Assembly: GCA_945904015.1 (NCBI GenBank)
Contig: CAMDPK010000083.1
Span: 1-32,925 of the forward strand
Source of the DNA: Candidatus Kuenenia stuttgartensis
GTDB taxonomy: Bacteria > Planctomycetota > Planctomycetia > Planctomycetales > Planctomycetaceae
Direction: 5' to 3'
Length of the DNA stretch: 32,925 bases
Shown here: in pieces, positions 31,937-32,925 of the stretch
Layout: every line of letters begins with the position of its first letter
How positions within the stretch are numbered: position 1 is the stretch's first letter
Made by a program: the position numbers and the translations under genes
Notes under the pieces: generated by a model
What the model saw: the letters and a program-made list of their open reading frames with translations, nothing else
Databases searched by the model: none
What the model was told of the DNA's origin: nothing

Positions 31937-32925
31937 ATGCTCACGCGACGCTCGTTTCTCGGCACGGTGGGTGCCGGACTTGTCCTTGGACCGCCTGCGT
32001 TTGCCGCCGAGACCGCGCCGAGCAAACGCAAACGCCTGGCCGTCGTCACCACCGAGTGGCGATTTCATTCCCACGCTTGGCACATGGCCGAGCGGTTTCT
32101 CGTCGGCTATCCGATCAACGGTCGCTGGCATCGGCCGCCGCTGGATGTGGTCGCGGCGTATGTCGATCAGAAGCCGGAGGGCGACCTGAGCCGCAAACGT
32201 TCCGAAGAGTTTGGCTTCCCGATCTATCCGACGATTGCCGAGACGCTGCGATGCGGCGGCGACAGGCTGGCGGTCGATGCCGTGCTGATCATCGGCGAGC
32301 ACGGCAACTACCCGAAGAGCGAGTTCGCTCAAACAAAATATCCGCGCTACGAGTTCTTCAAGCAGGTGACTGACGTCTTTCGCCAGGACGGCCGTGCGGT
32401 CCCGGTCTTCAACGACAAGCATCTGTCGTGGAAATGGGAGTGGGCCAAAGAGATGGTCGAGATCTCGCGCGAGCTGAAGTTCGCCTTCACGGCCGGTTCG
32501 TCGCTGCCGGTCACTTGGCGGATGCCGGCGATCGACATGCCCTACGGGGCCGAGGTCGAAGAACTCCTAAGCGTCTCGGTCGGCAGCATCGACAGTTACG
32601 ACTTCCACGCGCTGGAGGTGATCCAGTGCATGGCCGAGCGGCGTCGCGGTGGCGAAACCGGAGTCGTCGCGATGCAGGCCCTGCGTGGCGACGCCGTCTG
32701 GAAAGCGATGGACGCGGGGAGTTGGTCCGGCGGCGGTTGGGATCCGAAGCTCTTTGAAGCCTGTCTGTCGCGCAGTCAGACGTTGGCTCAACCCGCGACG
32801 TTCAGTCATCGCTACCCGACGCCGGCTCAAATCCGCGAGTGGGTCAAAGAACCGATCGCGTATCGCTACGAGTATGCCGACGGCGTGAAGGCCACCATGC
32901 TGATGCTGAACGGCCTGATCGGCGA
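31937..32925 (+). CDS. Tat-exported protein of unknown function, partial, runs off right edge
   Basis: The frame is open from ATG 31937 to the last base (329 codons and two bases). It has a textbook Tat leader (LTRRSFLGTVGAGLVLGPPA, then FAAE) and a mature part I do not recognise. This contains LAVVTTEWRFHSHAWHMAER, VDAVLIIGEHGNYPKSEFAQ and VPVFNDKHLSWKWEWAKEM; the HSHAWH, GEHGNY and NDKHLSWKW clusters could be metal or ligand sites. It follows the SelA-like gene by 26 bp, so the two are likely co-transcribed and may act on one substrate, one in the cytoplasm and one outside. No function is assigned. Confidence 0.8.
   Translation, partial: MLTRRSFLGTVGAGLVLGPPAFAAETAPSKRKRLAVVTTEWRFHSHAWHMAERFLVGYPINGRWHRPPLDVVAAYVDQKPEGDLSRKRSEEFGFPIYPTIAETLRCGGDRLAVDAVLIIGEHGNYPKSEFAQTKYPRYEFFKQVTDVFRQDGRAVPVFNDKHLSWKWEWAKEMVEISRELKFAFTAGSSLPVTWRMPAIDMPYGAEVEELLSVSVGSIDSYDFHALEVIQCMAERRRGGETGVVAMQALRGDAVWKAMDAGSWSGGGWDPKLFEACLSRSQTLAQPATFSHRYPTPAQIREWVKEPIAYRYEYADGVKATMLMLNGLIG

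Overview
The window looks like chromosomal DNA of a Planctomycetota bacterium (genus not determinable by eye). It has high GC, seven full-length DUF1501 proteins with Tat-type leaders, a DUF1549/DUF1553 cytochrome-like protein, a PVC-type CxxCH heme-binding protein, a sulfatase, a CotH-kinase/EF-hand protein and a BlaI/M56 pair. No tRNA, rRNA, CRISPR array or recognisable transposase gene was seen.

Layout. 1-1700 (minus): a BlaI-type repressor followed by an M56 (BlaR1/MecR1-like) membrane metallopeptidase that runs off the left edge, with a two-dyad operator upstream. 1719-3852 (plus): a probable sigma-factor remnant, then an ECF sigma factor translationally coupled (ATGA overlap) to a one-TM anti-sigma/LolA-like protein, ending at a hairpin-T terminator. 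3950-4400: a decayed gene end with several frameshifts. 4448-10943: four DUF1501 genes head to tail, followed by a C-terminal scrap of a further one. 11209-15627: secreted proteins - a YHYH domain fused to a PEBP-like domain, an NHL-type beta-propeller, and a SASA-type esterase fused to an anthrax-lethal-factor-like metallopeptidase domain. 15989-20157: the standard planctomycete pair DUF1549/DUF1553 + DUF1501. 20222-27421 (minus): a sulfatase -> PVC heme protein -> CotH/EF-hand gene set. 27650-30657 (plus): two more DUF1501 genes. 30717-32925: a SelA-like PLP enzyme and a Tat-leader protein of unknown function that runs off the right edge.

The genes suggest an exported machinery for degrading and oxidising complex sulfated or acetylated polymers (sulfatase, esterase, c-type cytochromes, DUF1501 proteins of the phosphatase/sulfatase fold). 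The joint function is inferred from family membership and neighbourhood only.

The most striking non-gene signal is a set of short palindromic elements with one common grammar: a GTAG (or GTGG) head, then a 5-8 bp stem with a 3-4 nt loop, usually present twice in inverted orientation. That is the architecture of REP/BIME/REPIN elements mobilised by RAYT (TnpA_REP) transposases. At least nine lie in this window and belong to about eight unrelated sequence families. Five lie inside open reading frames without breaking them, one more is a single hairpin in the M56 gene, one supplies a stop codon, and one ends 11 bp before a start codon. Several pairs of arms differ by compensatory base-pair changes, which indicates that the fold itself is conserved.
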